Origin: Erythrocercus mccallii
Lineage: Eukaryota > Chordata > Aves > Passeriformes > Dicruridae
Length of the DNA stretch: 64,000 nt
NCBI GenBank assembly: GCA_013397435.1
Contig: VZRG01000770.1
Span: 62,001-126,000, forward strand
Direction: 5' to 3'
Made by a program: the position numbers and the translations under genes. The notes beneath the pieces are model-generated. The model was not told where the DNA came from and did no database searches. It was given only the letters and a program-made list of their open reading frames with translations. Shown piece by piece: positions 1 through 15,100 of this stretch. Within the stretch, counting starts at the first letter, position 1. Every line of letters starts with the position of its first letter.

Positions 1-103
1 ATGGGGAAGAAGAGCCGAGTAAAAACTCAGAAGTCAAGTACAGGAGCCACAGCAACAGTATCTCCCAAAGAAATGTTGAATCTAATTAGTGAGTTATTGC
101 AAA
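1..103 (+). CDS. SETD3: SETD3 coding exon 1 (residues 1-34 and first base of K35)
   Basis: The exon opens with the start codon at position 1 and encodes the basic N-terminal segment MGKKSRVKTQKS and the beginning of the first helix, ending ...SELLQ. The donor is GTAAGT at 104, leaving phase 1. An open frame runs on to 234, but that part is intronic read-through and does not resemble SETD3. Confidence 0.96.
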
Positions 104-3100
104 GTAAGTTTTGGTTTTATGCCACTCAGGGAAAAGGGATGGTGTGCAAACCACTCAAAAACCTCTTGCTGAGGCCAATGAGTTGTATATTTTCTGTAAG
201 TGGCCAAGCTTGTAGAGTGCTTAAGATACTCTGAGATACATGTTAAACTATCTCTGTTAATATATGCCATCATTGCTTATTTAAATGTGTATTTATTGGA
301 CAGACCATATTTGTGGCAGCATTTGGCTTTTCAACTAAATACAACATAAATACTGGGTGAGGTTAGATTTTCAAACAACTAGGTAAGTTGGTATTGAAAC
401 TTTGTCAAAAATGTTTTTCTTGTAAACTTGAAGAATTACACTGTTTCTATTTATCATTTGAACTGATACTAGAGTTGGGAAATTAACTATGGGAAGCAGT
501 AATACAACTCAGTTCAACTGCACAGATATTTTTGTTGCTTAGATTTTTTGCTGTTGTTGCTGTTTGGAATCTTTTTGTCATGCTTAGATCTTGTGTATAG
601 ACCAAAGATTTTTTTACTTGTTGAGGAACTTGGAACTCATCCATTCTGTCTAGTAAATATGAGAAGCAGAGCATAATTTCATACAAGGATGCTAAAATAC
701 TATTGACTTTTCCTACTTTCATTGGTAACTGTGCTGTGATACTGTTTTTTTCAAACACGAGTCCAGATTTTCATATTCTGGACATATCTAAATGTTGCCT
801 TAGAAAAATTAAAATTTTTCTTTGCATTTCCCATGAAGAGGAGACAAGGGGTTGGCAAAGCAGTTTGATGCTTATGCTACAATTGGCCTCTGCTTTGCTA
901 CCAAAAATAAAATGTAGATCTAATTTGCTAAGCAAAGACAAGTATCAGCTGTTCTTTTTGTCAGGCTTCCATATTTTATTCAATGCTAAGATTTTTCAAA
1001 TCAGTTGAGCAAGGTAATCTTCAGCTGTCCACTTGGATTTACATGGCTTAGATCAAGAAATCCACACACTGACATTTAAAATATTGGCAGAGACACTGTG
1101 GATGTTATCTAAAGCTAAAGCATGGCTTTGTGTTCCTTTGCTTGTCCCTCTAGTACTTGTGCATCTGTGAAAACAGTATTGACTAGGCAGATCAAATGTA
1201 TGTACCAGCAAATTTCTCAATTAATTACGGTATGCTCTGTGCTATTATTATCTGCTTTCATTACAGCAAGAGTGATGGCAAGCAGGCTAATGTAAACAGA
1301 GAGCTTTGCTTGAATTATTGAAAACAGACACTTTTTTTTGTTTGTCTTATCTGAGATGTTACTTACTTAATGGCCTGGTTGATTACTTTTTTTCTTTCAA
1401 GCTTTTTAGACATTTACAATTTTTTATATCTGAAAGACTATTTAAAATAAAATAAATTACACTGTAAAGATTTCAAAAGTCTAAATTAATTACCTGTCCT
1501 ATAATGGGATGTTTATAGCAGTGGAGATTGTTTTATTTGCCATGTAAACATATTTGAAGGACAAATAGTATTGGGATTCTGTTAAGTTACTGTGAAACCA
1601 TAATTCTGAGGTTAAAATATATATATGTATGTGTGTGTGCATATATATGTATATTATGTACTTAATAAAGAAAAATTTTTATTTCCAGAATGCAGCAGTC
1701 CTCCCCCAGGTCCTGGTAAGGAGTGGGAAGAATATGTACAGATCCGTTCGCTTGTGGAGAAAATCCGCAAAAAGCAAAAAGGTAAATGTGAAGCACTTGC
1801 AAACGATTCTGAAATGTTCAGGTGGGCTTCACCACTGTCATTAACCATTTTAATACTCAAAATTCCGAATGATTATCACAGACAGATGATCCTGTGAGAA
1901 TTCTGTCTGATAAATAGAAAAAGAAGAGCTTGAAATTGTTTTCTCATCAAAATCTGAAGGACTAGAAGTAAAAATCCTTAAAGAATAATAGGCAGCCTTG
2001 GTTCCTGATTGCATGGTCTGCTGCTCTGCCTCTATAAATCTGAACATTCTGAATTTAAATCTGTAACTGTTTTACATCAAGATTTTAGTGGATGTTGAAA
2101 CAGTTTCAGCAATACAACATCAGGACATCAAGTGATGACAAAAAATGTAAATGCGCAAAATAAATACATTAGCTAATAAGGCTATCTGCTCTAAATGAAG
2201 CACATAATAAAAAAAAATATTATTATATCACAGTTAATGAGGAATTTTATTGCCAGTTTTCCAAAGTTTAAGGTATGCTTATTTTTTATACTAGACCAGT
2301 TTTCTTCTTTTATGGTCTGTAACATCTTGATGACACTTTCTTAATATTAATTTTGTTGTATTTGGAGGCACAGTCTAAAAGATGCTTTTCATAGAAGTTT
2401 TAGTAAAATTAATCTCTTTTTTTATGGATGTATTTTAATGACTTAGAAATATCTTTTTAAACTTGTAATGAGTAGATTTGGGCTGGACATACCTGAAAAA
2501 TTCCTAAAAAATTCGTCTCTCATATTTATACAGTAACAGCAAGAAAGCCAGACAATGTATATGAGCTTGACTAGTTTATGGTGTTACTTGATAAAGCAAA
2601 TACTTCAGAGGCTTGAAATTTCTGTTTCATACCTGTTTTTAATATATTTTGACTGATGCATAAAAATCTTACTTCATGAAAGGACTTAAAAAACCTCTGA
2701 ACATCAGTTTTTGGCAGAGGGTGTATGGAAGAATAAATGATGCTGTTTGAGTGACTGCATTCCGTAGTGATGTAGACATGAACTTGGTTTATTTTTAACT
2801 GTGCCATGACTTCTATAAACTTATTGTACGTGTACAGGTTTTTCTGATGTAATATATGTGTTAAAGTAAGTCATAGTTCAAGTTAATAAGAGCAGAGTTA
2901 GCATTGGGGTTGGCCTTGTCACTGTATCTTTCTTCTGCACCAGAAAGATTAAACTATCTACGGGGAAGATGCTGCTGGCAGAGATGGTAGAATTATCTAA
3001 GTATAATGTTAATAGAGCACATCCTTTTCTTTGAAAGATACAAAACCTGCTAACCACACTGCTATTGACATACAATTGTCTTTCCATGTAACATTTTTTG

Positions 3101-6100
3101 TACATAATGAGTAGCAATGGTATGGCATCTTTCAAGACTATTTTTAGTGGAACATAGTAGTTAATACTCCACAGTTTGCTAACTTAATAAAGACTTTAGA
3201 CAGTTAACAGAGGAAGTTTCTGTTGGGAGCTCTGAGATGTACAAATTAATATATATTGCCAAGAGTATTGTACTTTGCGCTTTCCTTGACTAGAACATGA
3301 GATTGCAGAATGTGAACTAGAATGATCTTTGATATTGAAGACTCTTAATTTGAAAACTGAGTATTTTTAATTTCCAAAATTTTCCTTGTTTGACTCATGA
3401 GCAAAATCTTAAATAAAGCTACTTTTCAATATAGGTTTTCATCAGCGCAGCTGATTTTGTTCCATATAGAAACAATTTATTCCCCAATGGTGCTTATAAT
3501 TTAAAGGAACTGGTCTTCTTTTTAGTTTGGAAAAATTTGGAAAATATTGGTTCACATTGTATATGAGGAACAGAAGCAGAATTTGAGAGATGCTTAAAGA
3601 ATGGTCTGAAGTACAAGCTGGATGTTAAAAGCTTCCAGTAGTCTTCTACAGTAGCAAAAGTTGGAAATCAAAAGAGCAAAGTCTTGGATAGTATAAACAC
3701 CTACGAAGTTCTGTAGAAACTATGCAGCTAGTCTTACCAGATTTGTGAGGTCATTATATTCCAGCAAGTACTTTGTAAATACTTAATAAATTTTTATACT
3801 GCATCATCAAAGACAAAAGTTTTAAATGAGACTTGCACTTTTAAGTAAATTACAGATTTGATTGGTTCTGGGCCTTGAAATGCAAAATTTGGAGGCGGGG
3901 GGGATATTTTAAATACACTAATAATCTCAAAATGTATTTTATTCCATCTGCTTAGCCAAAATATCTTTGGATGTAAAGCATCTTGCTGATGACATTTGGT
4001 CACTCATAAAATGGCTTGAGCATTTTGGAGGCCTTTGGACACTTAATGTGATCTGACTCAGAGTTTGGGTTGAAGAGAATACACAGAGGTGAAGAGTTAC
4101 AAAAGGAGCTGGCTGAGTATAGCCAGGAACTATTATAGAGAGATTCAAATGAATTCACAGTAAAGAGGAGAACTGAGGAAATGAATGAAGCTTGTGATTT
4201 CAGTGACGGACCACATGCTGTTGGAGAAGGAAAGCTTAAAAATTTGCATGGGCTCTGTGATGTCAGTAGGATGATCCTTAGATATTTTAGATCTATCCTT
4301 AGATATTTTAGTGGATCCATATGCTACAGGAAAAGGCTAACTGCCTTGTATGTGAAAGAGGGAACTCCAGATCAGCTTATCATCAGTTGCAGTGCTGAAT
4401 TAATGAAATTACAGCTTGCCTCTCAAATTCTTCCTTGTCTGTATCAACATGTTGTGGTGATTGCATTTATCATTGATATTAAGATTGGAAATATTTTGGC
4501 TTTTATTAAAAGGGAAAGAAGAGGAGAGTTTCATATTTCATTACTGCTCACTTCGGGCAGTTGCACTTTTAAGATGGCTAGTAAGCCAGTTTGGCACAAT
4601 ATTGAATTTGGTGAAAATTGGGCATGACATTTATATAGTATTGAGTAACACTTAAAAGAGACCAGTTCTGACTCAGCTACTTCAAAGTAGTGCTGCTGTG
4701 AGATAGCAGATAGCTTTTTACATGGCCTTCTGTATTGAACTTTTTAATCTTTCTGGATCCTCTTCTGCATTTGTTTTTCAATAAATTGTGTATATAGGTT
4801 TGTCTGTTGTCTTTGATGGAAAAAGAGATGACTATTTCCCTGAATTGATAAAGTGGGCAACTGAAAATGGAGCATCCACAGAGGGTTTTGAAATAGCTAA
4901 CTTTGAAGAGGAGGGATTTGGTTTGAAAGCAACAAGAGAGATAAAGGTGAGCATGTGAACATTTGACTTAGATTAGAAAATCGTGTTTGGAATGTATCTG
5001 CAGAGCTCTGGAATGCTCACCCTTTTCCCCCTTTTAACTGCTTATGCTGTTCTGAAACATAACATACTGAATCTCTGTGTACTTGAGAATAACATTTTGA
5101 TAAAATTGAGTATTATTTTTGATGACTACTGATAGTACTATGAATTTTTAATCAGTCTTTTTTTTTCCTCTGTGTTGCCTATACTATTTACCTAATCACT
5201 AGAGTACTCTACTACGCTGATGTATGTCTTTATTCCATATTTTCTAACTATTTAGTCTTTTCTTTCATGTCCCTTTTAAAGAACTGAAAAAAACTTGCCT
5301 GAAAAAGAGGTATTTGCAATACCTATTTAGTCTCTTCATTCATATTCCTTCTTTTAAAGTATTGGTCCTTTTGTCTCAGAAAGAGGTGTTTGCAATACCT
5401 GTTTTCCAGTGAAAATTAAAAAATCCCCAAATTATGATAATTGTAAGGGATTTTTTCAATCATCAGATAAGGAATATAGATACACAGAGAGTTAGATAAC
5501 TCTTAAAAGGTAAGCATTTAAAATAGTGTCTTTCCATTCCCATTTTGTAGGTGGGAGACAGCTTTGAAGACCAGTCAGCTGTTGTAGAAAGACTATTAGA
5601 AAATGAGCATAGTATAATCATTTAAGAGCTTCATTAGCACACAGTTAATACATTGACAGAAATCCTGAACAGTTCTTCTAGAATAAAAACAGTCAATATG
5701 AAAAAACTCTTCTGTGAGAAAATATGTGCTCATGTAATTATTAGCAATATAATGTATCTGGTAGCTTTAAGGTTGTGTTGTACGTATTAGCAGTTCCAAA
5801 ATGGAAGGGCTTTACTTTGTATCTGAGTGTCTGTGTTTAAAGCTTTGTGTAATGCAGATTGAAACATTTGGTTGCCACAATATGAAACACAGGTCCTTTG
5901 TTGAATTTGCAGTGGAAGAGAAGGAAGAATTTTGATACAGAATAATTTTGATTAAAAAGAAATTATGCAAACAACTTGTAATTTAAAGTTGGTGTGTATT
6001 TGAGACACTTGGCATATCATATAAATATTATCTAACCCTCTGTTGCATTTCTTTCCTTTCTGTAGGCTGAAGAATTGTTTCTGTGGGTTCCTAGAAAACT

Positions 6101-9100
6101 ATTGATGACGGTTGAGTCAGCCAAAAATTCAGTCTTAGGTAAGAGCTCAAGGAAGTTCTTAAGAAAGAAATTAATATTTATGGCATCTTTCAGTAGGAGA
6201 CACTTTTTTTTAGCTCATCTTCCTTATTACAGGGCTTGCTTATCATGCCAGCCATCAGGTTTGGAATACTTAGAAACTTGAAGTATCAGTGGAAAGAATT
6301 TAATTTCCCGGTTAGTTTCTGGCTGATTGCACTGGATATCTTCCACAAGTGTGTGTGTTATTTTGAACACATATCATGTAGCTTGTATAATACTTGGAGA
6401 TAAAATGTTCTGAGGTATTGACAATATTGTTCTAGTTTTGTCATGCAATTGTACACAAGGCATTTGTGGTGCCAAAAAACTTTCAGTATAATACAGTGTG
6501 GGCAGCTAAATATTTTAGAAACCGTAAAGCTTTTTTTTTTTTAAATTAATTGCTTACCTATTATTTAATAATGTTAATTTAAAGTCAGTCTAGGATATTA
6601 TTTTCCATGGAGAATCAATTTAGTTCCTCACCTTTCTTGGTTAATTCAGGATCCCTGTATTCTCAAGATCGAATTCTTCAAGCCATGGGCAATATAACAT
6701 TGGCATTCCATCTCCTTTGTGAGCGAGCCAACCCCAACTCTTTCTGGCTGCCCTACATCCAGACTCTCCCCAGTGAATATGATACTCCTCTCTATTTTGA
6801 AGAAGATGAAGTACAGTATCTTCAATCAACTCAGGCCATACATGATGTTTTTAGCCAATATAAAAATACAGCTCGACAGTATGCTTATTTCTACAAAGTT
6901 ATTCAGGTAAGAATCTCAGATATAGTATATACATGTTGTTCTCATGATCCTTATTGTGGAAAGTGTGAAAACAGTGATGCTGAATAATAGTGCAAGTATA
7001 TTGGCCTTAAAAGTCTGAATCATTAAAGCAATTTCCTGCTGTTTTTTTGAACTGCTATTGAAATTTTCAGTTATGTAGGCTTATGGATATATAAAAATGT
7101 ATTGAGTTGGTTGAGAGAAGGGATTAATGCCCTTTGTTTAAAAATGTGGGAGGCCTCATCATGAATACTGTAAAATTTTGTGTCCACCAGTACAAAAGAC
7201 ACAGTTGACAAAATGGAAACTTGTTGACAAACTGGAATGAGACCAGAGGAGGGCTGTTAATGTGTAATTTGCTTCAGCCCTTTATCTGTATGGGAGACTA
7301 AGGGAGCTGGACTTGTTTGTTCTGATGAAAAGGAGATAAGGAATGATCCCGTGACTGCTTTCATCTTGCTATTGTTAGTCAGTCTCTTGAAGTTTGCAGG
7401 TTGAAAACTTTTCTGCATGACCTGCAGAGATCTATAACCTATGCCTCTATGATTCTTTGAAAAATGTGTAGTTTACACTTAACAAAGTAAAATTATAATT
7501 GTTAATTGACAGAATAAAATCAATGCATCTGTTGTATTTCCAATGAATGTGGATTAACTGTTGTTTTCTGTTCTATTTAGCGTAATTATTTTGATTGCTT
7601 TCAAATACAAAGATAAACCCATCTGGTAAGAGTTAGGATATGGAGAGGCTTGAGATGAGTGAACTTTTCATTGTGTTCTGAAATAATGATTTAAACTGAG
7701 TTTCTAACAGAACTCTGTTATTCTATCTGATATCTAGCTAAAATGTTGTAAGTGAATGTTGATGTGTTGTTTTCAAGGTAGTGCTCAATGTCCAAACATC
7801 CAAAGCTTTTTGTGGCACAATCTGTATTAAAGAAGTATAGCTTTATGTACTGAATCTCCCCAAATGTGTGATCTAGAGACATTCTGTTTGGCTGTGGATG
7901 AGGTCAGAAGACACAAGGCAATTCTACTCTCCTTTAGTGTTATCAGAGCTCCAAAGCTTTTCTATCAACTGTTTTAATTCAACAAAAGTTACAGTATTTT
8001 GTGTAGCTGTTTGGTGTTTTAAGAATTGAATATATTTCAAACACAAATTCAGTTTACGGAGTACAAGGAGCAGAGGGGGTACATTTTGAAAACTGAAGTA
8101 ATTGAAAGTGATGGGTGAAAGCCAAATCAGATGCACAAGGGAATAAGCTAGAAAAAGTGGCTTTGATATCAGAAGGGAACTGAATTCTTTCTTCCAGGTG
8201 TCACAATTCAGGAAATGATAGTTCAGCCAACTCTTTTGTCTTTCTGTGTCCTATCCTACACTGCCAGTCCACACTTGGCCTTCCAGCCTTCACTTAGTTT
8301 CTCAAAATATGCTGCCCGAGCAAACAGAGCTTCTAAATATTGTACCTTAGATAATTTTTTTCACCCTAAGAAGGTGTACTGTTTTTAACAAGTTACTAGC
8401 AGAATGTTGTGGAACATTATCCAATTCTTCTAGCTGCTATTCTTGCTCTTGCAGTTTGTTTCAGAACTGAATCATCTGAATCAGCTGAATTATCACTATG
8501 ACCAGTTCCATCATTTTCACTGACTAATCCTGCACCAGTAGTATTATATGAGAAGTTATGTGACTGCAACACTAATTAAAAAACCCCCAAACCTGTAATG
8601 CAGAATAGTCAGAAAACTAGATTTTTTTTTGTTCTCCTGACAAATGCTTTTATTGCTTGTCTCGTGTTCTTGTTGTATATCTTGTTTTATAGCTGTTGTT
8701 TCACATTGTTGAACATGAGCATGAAGGTAGATCAGGTAGTATTCATTTGCTTTATTTACTTTCCTTTGTAGAACGAGAGGTAATAAATATTAGTTAAATT
8801 ATGAGGTTTCTGGCTGTTTAGTGGCTTACTTCAGCACTGCCATGTAACCACAATTTCAGCCAATGGTTTCTTTACTACTATTCAGCAAATACTACTATTC
8901 ACATTAGAAAGTCAAATAAATTCAGTTGGCTCCAGGAATGCCAACTGTATATGTTGGACAGCTGTTATTAATGTTTTTGATGAAAACTTACGGAAAAGTT
9001 TAAATTTTTGATTTGTTTCTGCTCTCAAAAATAAGATCTTGTAATTTATGAAATGGTGCAGGGAAAAAGTTCATAGAGAAAAAATAGAAGTCTCTTTCTT

Positions 9101-12100
9101 CTCGAAACAAAGTACCATTTTTCCTTATTCATAAAAGCTGAAATTAATTTTAGTATCAGCTTGCATGTACTCACATCATTTTGTGAACAAAATTGACCCA
9201 CAAAATACTAATGCTAAGGGTAATTCATGAGCAGATGGAAAAGGGAAGAAACAGTGAAAGGGAAATTTGTCATATAAATGAAAAAAGCAAAGCAAACCCA
9301 CTTATCTATGAAAGGCAGTGTACTCTGCAAGCTTGATGAAATGAGTTTTTTTTAGATTTTTGTATACCATCATTTCATTCAGTTCTACTACTACTTTAGT
9401 GTTTTAATGAAAGCTGTCCTGTGTGACAAGCATTTTCATATTGCTTTCAGTTTGCAGACTAATACTTTTTAAAGTACAAATACCTTTTAAAGTACATTTT
9501 TAAGTACAAATACTTTTTTTGTAATACAAACCCCTTAAAACTATGTTTATTTTATTGATAGTTGTTCTACTGCAGGAAGTAATGCTAGCAGCATCTTGAA
9601 ATGAAAGCTGGGGTTTTTTGCTATTTGATGATACTAAAAAAGGGACTACTTTGTGCAGGCAAAATATTTTGATTGCAACATTTTCAGTCTACAAAATATT
9701 TCTAATGGCAGGAGAATAAAAGGGTTAACAGGTCCTGTCTTCAAATGCTTCTTTTTCTTTCCAAATAGGATTGCTAGACTGCTTTTAAAATATTTCGGCT
9801 TCTGATAGGTGTGCAGTTTCAAACATAGTTTGAGAAATGCTGCTCTATTTTATTTCCTTCCATCTCCATAAGGGTGACTGCTGCATTTCTGACTCTTTCT
9901 CCAAGTGCTTAGTCTGGCTACACACAAAGAATGGGCAGATTTATGAATTTCACAGCTGTTGCAAGCTAAACTGTAGTCTGGTTTGATAAGCAGAAACAGG
10001 TGGGATGTTGAGCAGATAAAAATAAACTCTTGAGCATGTTAGCCAGGCTCTATAAACCACACTGACACCTCTCTAAACACATGTAATTTGATAACTAAAA
10101 AACAGTTAAAAGTTGATGCAGATGTACTTTAACAGTGCATTTGGCCTCTGCATTGGTATCAAAATACAGGGAATGTTCAAAGGACTACTTTCATTGCTGC
10201 AGACTTGTCATTTGGAAGATTTTTTGTTTATAGTTTGTTCCAAAGAGAAATTCTGCAAATTGCAGGGTTTTCTCTTGTCAGGGGAAGAGAAAGGAAGGTA
10301 TGTCTGTGACTTCCTTAACATTTATGAGCACTGCAAGCCTGCAGAACTGTGAACAAAGTCCAAATATTTATGGCTTAATGTTAAACATTTTTTTGTGCAC
10401 TGAAATGTGGTATAATAGACACAAGAGGGAGCCATATAGTTTACAGACAGTCACAGTAAGATTATATTCCTAAAAAAAATAGAGCCAAGTTTGAAGCTTT
10501 CTTAAAAGAACATGCAGTGGTCTTTGTGTTTGATTTTCAGGTACATCTCTATGCCTGTTTGTAGTCAGCTACAGAGAAGTTTTTGTGAATCAAAACAAGA
10601 TATGAAGATAAGGAGTGCACTTAGAGAGGGTGGAAGTGTCCAAGCTATTTACATTTTGAACATGATGGGTTTGAAGCAGTGTTGTATCTTTTCTCCAGCT
10701 GTAGTAAAGGCTGTTACTACCTGCATAAATAAAAGACAATTTCACGATAACTTTAGTTGACTTTTAAATTCTTTTATGTGCTAAGTCCAAAACCAGCAGA
10801 GCCCATTAGCTAACCATAGCTTTTGCCATGGCTGTATGCATACAGTGGCACTCTGTGAGTAAGTAGTATCTGTATGTAGCTGCCTCTCATGTGCTGGAAA
10901 AAACACCAGTTTTGTGGAACTGTCTAGGATGGCAGTTTGGCATTGATTTACACAGTGTTTTCAGCCTGTAGTCTTTGGACCACTGAGGGACCACATTTAA
11001 TTATATTTTTTTTTTTTTTCTGAAGAGTACCAGCAAGTTATCTGTCTGGAAAGAAAAAAACCAAAAAAATTGGACCTCAACCAATATGCTTAACATTGTT
11101 GTGTGCCTCTGCTAGAAGTCTGCCTGATCAGGAGGAAGGAAGAAGTGAACGAGGCCTCCTACAGATAGCTGAAAATAGCCTCATATTTGCAGGGCCTGGT
11201 CCTCATGGGGGACTTCACTATCTGTTAAAGGAACAACACAGCAGGGCATAAGCAGTCCAGGAGGTTTGTGGAGAGCTTCCTCACCCAAGCAATAGAGGGG
11301 CCAATGAGGAGAGGTGCTACTTGTATTTGTGGACCTCATACTTAGAAACAAGGAAGGGTTTGTTAGAGATGCAAAGGTTGAAGACAGCCTTGGCTGTAGT
11401 GACCATGAGGTGGTGGATTTCAGGATCCTGAGAGGAGGAAGCAGCACGAACAGCAAAGTCACAGTGCTGGACTTCAGGAGAGCAGTATTGGCTACTTCAT
11501 GGATCTGCTTTGGAGAAAAGAAGGATCCAAGAAAGAAAACATGGTTAATATTGATGGATCACCTTCTCTAAGTTCAGGAGCAGTTCACCCCAAAAGCAGG
11601 AAGTCAGGCAAAAGCATCAGGAGGCCTTCATGAATCAACAAGGAACTCCTGGCAAAAACTCAGACATTAAAAGGAAGCATAGAGAAGGTGGAAGCAGGGA
11701 CAGGTAACCTGGAAGGAATATGGTGACATTGTCCAATCATCCAGGGATGTGGTTAGGAAGGCTAAAGCCCAGCAGTAATTGCATCTTGCAAAGATGACCA
11801 AAATGGTTTCTATATGTATATAGGTGACCAGGGGAGTCACAAAGTATACCGGGGGAGTATACAAAGGAGGACCAGGGGAAATGTGGGTCTGCTGCTGGAT
11901 GGAGTGGGAGACTGTGACATATAACATAAAAATCTGGGGTGCCAAATGCCTTCCTTTACTGGTAAGACTGGCCTTCAGGAGTCCCAAGTACAAGGATGCC
12001 ATCCAGAGGTGCCTGGACAAGCTTTAGAAGTGGGCTCTAGGGAGCCTCCTGAAGGGGAAAGTGCAAAATGCTGCACCTGTGTTGGGGCAACCCATGCTAT

Positions 12101-15100
12101 CAATACACCTGTGGGTTGAAGGGATTGAGAACAGCCCTGCAGAGATGGACTTTGGAAATGCTGGTGGACAAGCCTGCAGTGTGTGCTTGCAGCTTAAAAA
12201 GCTAGTTGTACCCTGAGCTGCATCAAAAGCAGTGTGGCCAGCAGATTGAGAGAAGGCATTCAATCTATCTGCTCTGATGAGACCCCACCTGGAGTACTGC
12301 ACCCAGCTCTGGGGTCCCCAGCACAGGAAGGACATGGAGAGATTCCAGAGGATGGCCACAGAAGTAATCAGAGGGCTGAAGCACCTCTCCTGTGAGGAAA
12401 TGCTGAGAGAGCTGGCCTTGTTCATCCTGGAGAAGAGAATGCTCCAGGGAGCCCTTAAAACAGCCTTTCCATAGTTAAAAGGGTGAGAAAGATGGGGACC
12501 AACTTTTTAGCAGGGCTTGTTGCAAGAGGACCTGGGGTAATGGTTTTAAACTAAGAGAGAGTTGATTTAGACTAGATCTGAGGAAGGGCAGGCATTTTTT
12601 ACAATATAAGAATAGTGAAACACTGGCACAGGTTGCTCAGAGAGGTTGTAGATGCCCTATTCCTGGAAACACTCCAGGTCAGCTTGGATGGGGCTCTGAG
12701 CAGCCATGACCTTGTAGATGTTCCTCATCACAGCGAGGTGTTGGACTAGGTGATCCTTTCCAATGCAAACTCAATGACTCAGTGATCTTTGAGTGATCAT
12801 TATGATTGGGAGACATTCCTGAGGACTGGAAGAAAGCAAATGTCACTCCTATCCTCAGGATAGTAAGATGACCCAGGGAACTGCAAGCCTGTCAACCTCA
12901 CTTCAGTTTCTGGTAAGGTGCCATCTAGTGGGGCTTTGACAGGCTGGAGAAATGGTCTGCCAATTGATGTGTATCAGGAAGTGCAAAGTCCTGCACCTGG
13001 AGTGAAATAATCCCATTATTATGTTGGGGGACAAGCTGAGCATGAGCCAGCAGTGTGTCCTTGCAGCAGAAAGGCCTAATGGCATCCCGGCTGCATTAGG
13101 ATTGTTGGCAGCATGTTGAGAGAGGTGGTCCTTCTCCTCTACTCAGCACTGGTGAGGCCACACCCAGAGTACTGTGTCCAGAGCTGGGCTCTCCAGTACA
13201 AGAGAGATCAGTTTAATTCTAAAATTCTAACTGAATGGAGAAAGCAAGCTCACCTATTTAAGTAACATTTTAGCAAGCAAACTTATTTTCTGTGACTCAG
13301 TTTTATGTTTCTTTGCAAAGTTAATGAGCAAATACTTGCTAGTGCTTTCTTTTCCTTCTGTCAAGCTACCCTTACTCAAGAAGGCAGAAGCTGACCTGTG
13401 AGTCACACTCGGTATTTTTTTTTTTAACAGAATCTCTTTAGTAGAAGTTGTTAATAATTTTTAAGTATTATCTGTAGTCTAGTTTGCTTCCAGCATTTCA
13501 CAGGAACACTGTCAAACAGTTTTCTGGCTATAGTGTATTGACATCTGGACACAGTTTGTGAAAGTGTTGTAGTCCCATTGTGAATACAAGCTTTGCAGTA
13601 ATCTATCCAAAGATGTTTTGGTCTGTGTGCAGTACTGGACAGAGAACTTAATTTGCTGGAGGCTGTAATCCCTTTTGATCAGATACTAAATTTCATATAT
13701 TATTCAATTAAAATTTGACTAATTGATTTTGCGTGAATGAAATTCTAAAATCCAGCCATTAGCTGTTGGGGACTGGAATATCATTTTAGTTAGGATATTT
13801 AACACATCAAGTTCTAGATTTCATAATAATGTTATAGCATCTTTAAAATCTGGTATCATGTGTGACTCTACAATATTGGATATATTAGATGAGGTTTCAC
13901 ATCTCTAGCATAATTTTTTACACCAATTTTTGAAGTTTTGATGATGCTTTCAATATGACTTATGCTGCTCTTACATTATTTTTCTGTGTTGTTTTTAATC
14001 TATCCTATTTCAATAAGCATATGATTTTCCAGGTCAGCATGAAATAGAACATCTGGTGTCTCTCTGTACTTGGCTTGAAGACACCGACATTTAACTTTTG
14101 TGTGCTAAATGATATTTGAGTTGAATGCAGACAAGTATAGTCTTTTAAAACACCCAATTAAAGTAATCAGAAGGTGTTTATTATTTTTAAGTTGATGTAA
14201 TAGAGAATATTTTAATGCTTCCGAAGAGTTCAACCAATATGCAGTCAAAAGCAAAAAGTATTTGAAACAGAGTTCAGTTTTGTTTCTGTACCAGGTAGGT
14301 CTTTAGGATTCTCAGTTTTCCTCCCTGCTTGATTTATACTCATTGGCACACCAGTCAAATAGCTTTTTTTCAGAAATCATGTCAGCAACACTGTGAAAAA
14401 TGAGTGGAAGAAAGATGACACAGTAGTAAACCCTGTAAAATCTTTCCCTTTTGTTTACTTGTCTACTACATGTCACCTTAAGGAGAGATTTAAAACTGCA
14501 TTGAGTGGGCAATTGCAACGGTAAAAATAGAGTTGCTATCTAATTTGTTTTGTCTGGATTTCAATGCCCAAGTTGTTCTTCTTGATCAATAATAAATAAA
14601 TAGGCAGTTAATAATAAAATATATTTATGCTTTTCTGTGTTTTTCTTCTTTGTGAAGGCCAAAATATTGTATTAATCTGTTTTGCTGGCAGCAGATTGAA
14701 GATTGACAGTATGCTTGTACTGTACCACTTAGTGTATCTACTGTAAGGTGATTTAGACATGTGCCAAATTCCTGATTTTTGTGTCACTTCTGGTCTATCC
14801 CACCCCCAGCTATGATGACAGTAACAGCAGATCCTGGGGCTTTGTTGGGCCATTCCTGTGGTTGCCCCTCTCCATGGCAGAAGCAGCTCCAGGCTTTGCT
14901 GGGTTGCGTCTGTCCGAGTCAGGCAGATGAAGAGCTCAAGTCCTTGCGTGGGTGGGAGGTTCTGCTGCTTTCTTCCCCCGTTCCTTCCTTGCCTTCCACA
15001 GGAACACGGCGACAGCTCTGGGCTTGGAGCCAGCCGGACACGGGAGGAGGTGTTTGGCTGTTCAGGCAGCGTTTGCTCCTCAAACAGCTGTTCCCTATCT

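Noticed and set aside
4181..4627. 148-codon frame in intron 2
   Set aside because: No recognisable motif, covers a local direct repeat, and lies between proven SETD3 exons on the same strand without splice signals of its own.
11314..12425. Frames at 11314-11571, 11667-12020 and 12024-12425
   Set aside because: They are pieces or antisense shadows of a CR1 LINE. The plus-strand piece shows an endonuclease-like SDHE remnant but the element is broken.
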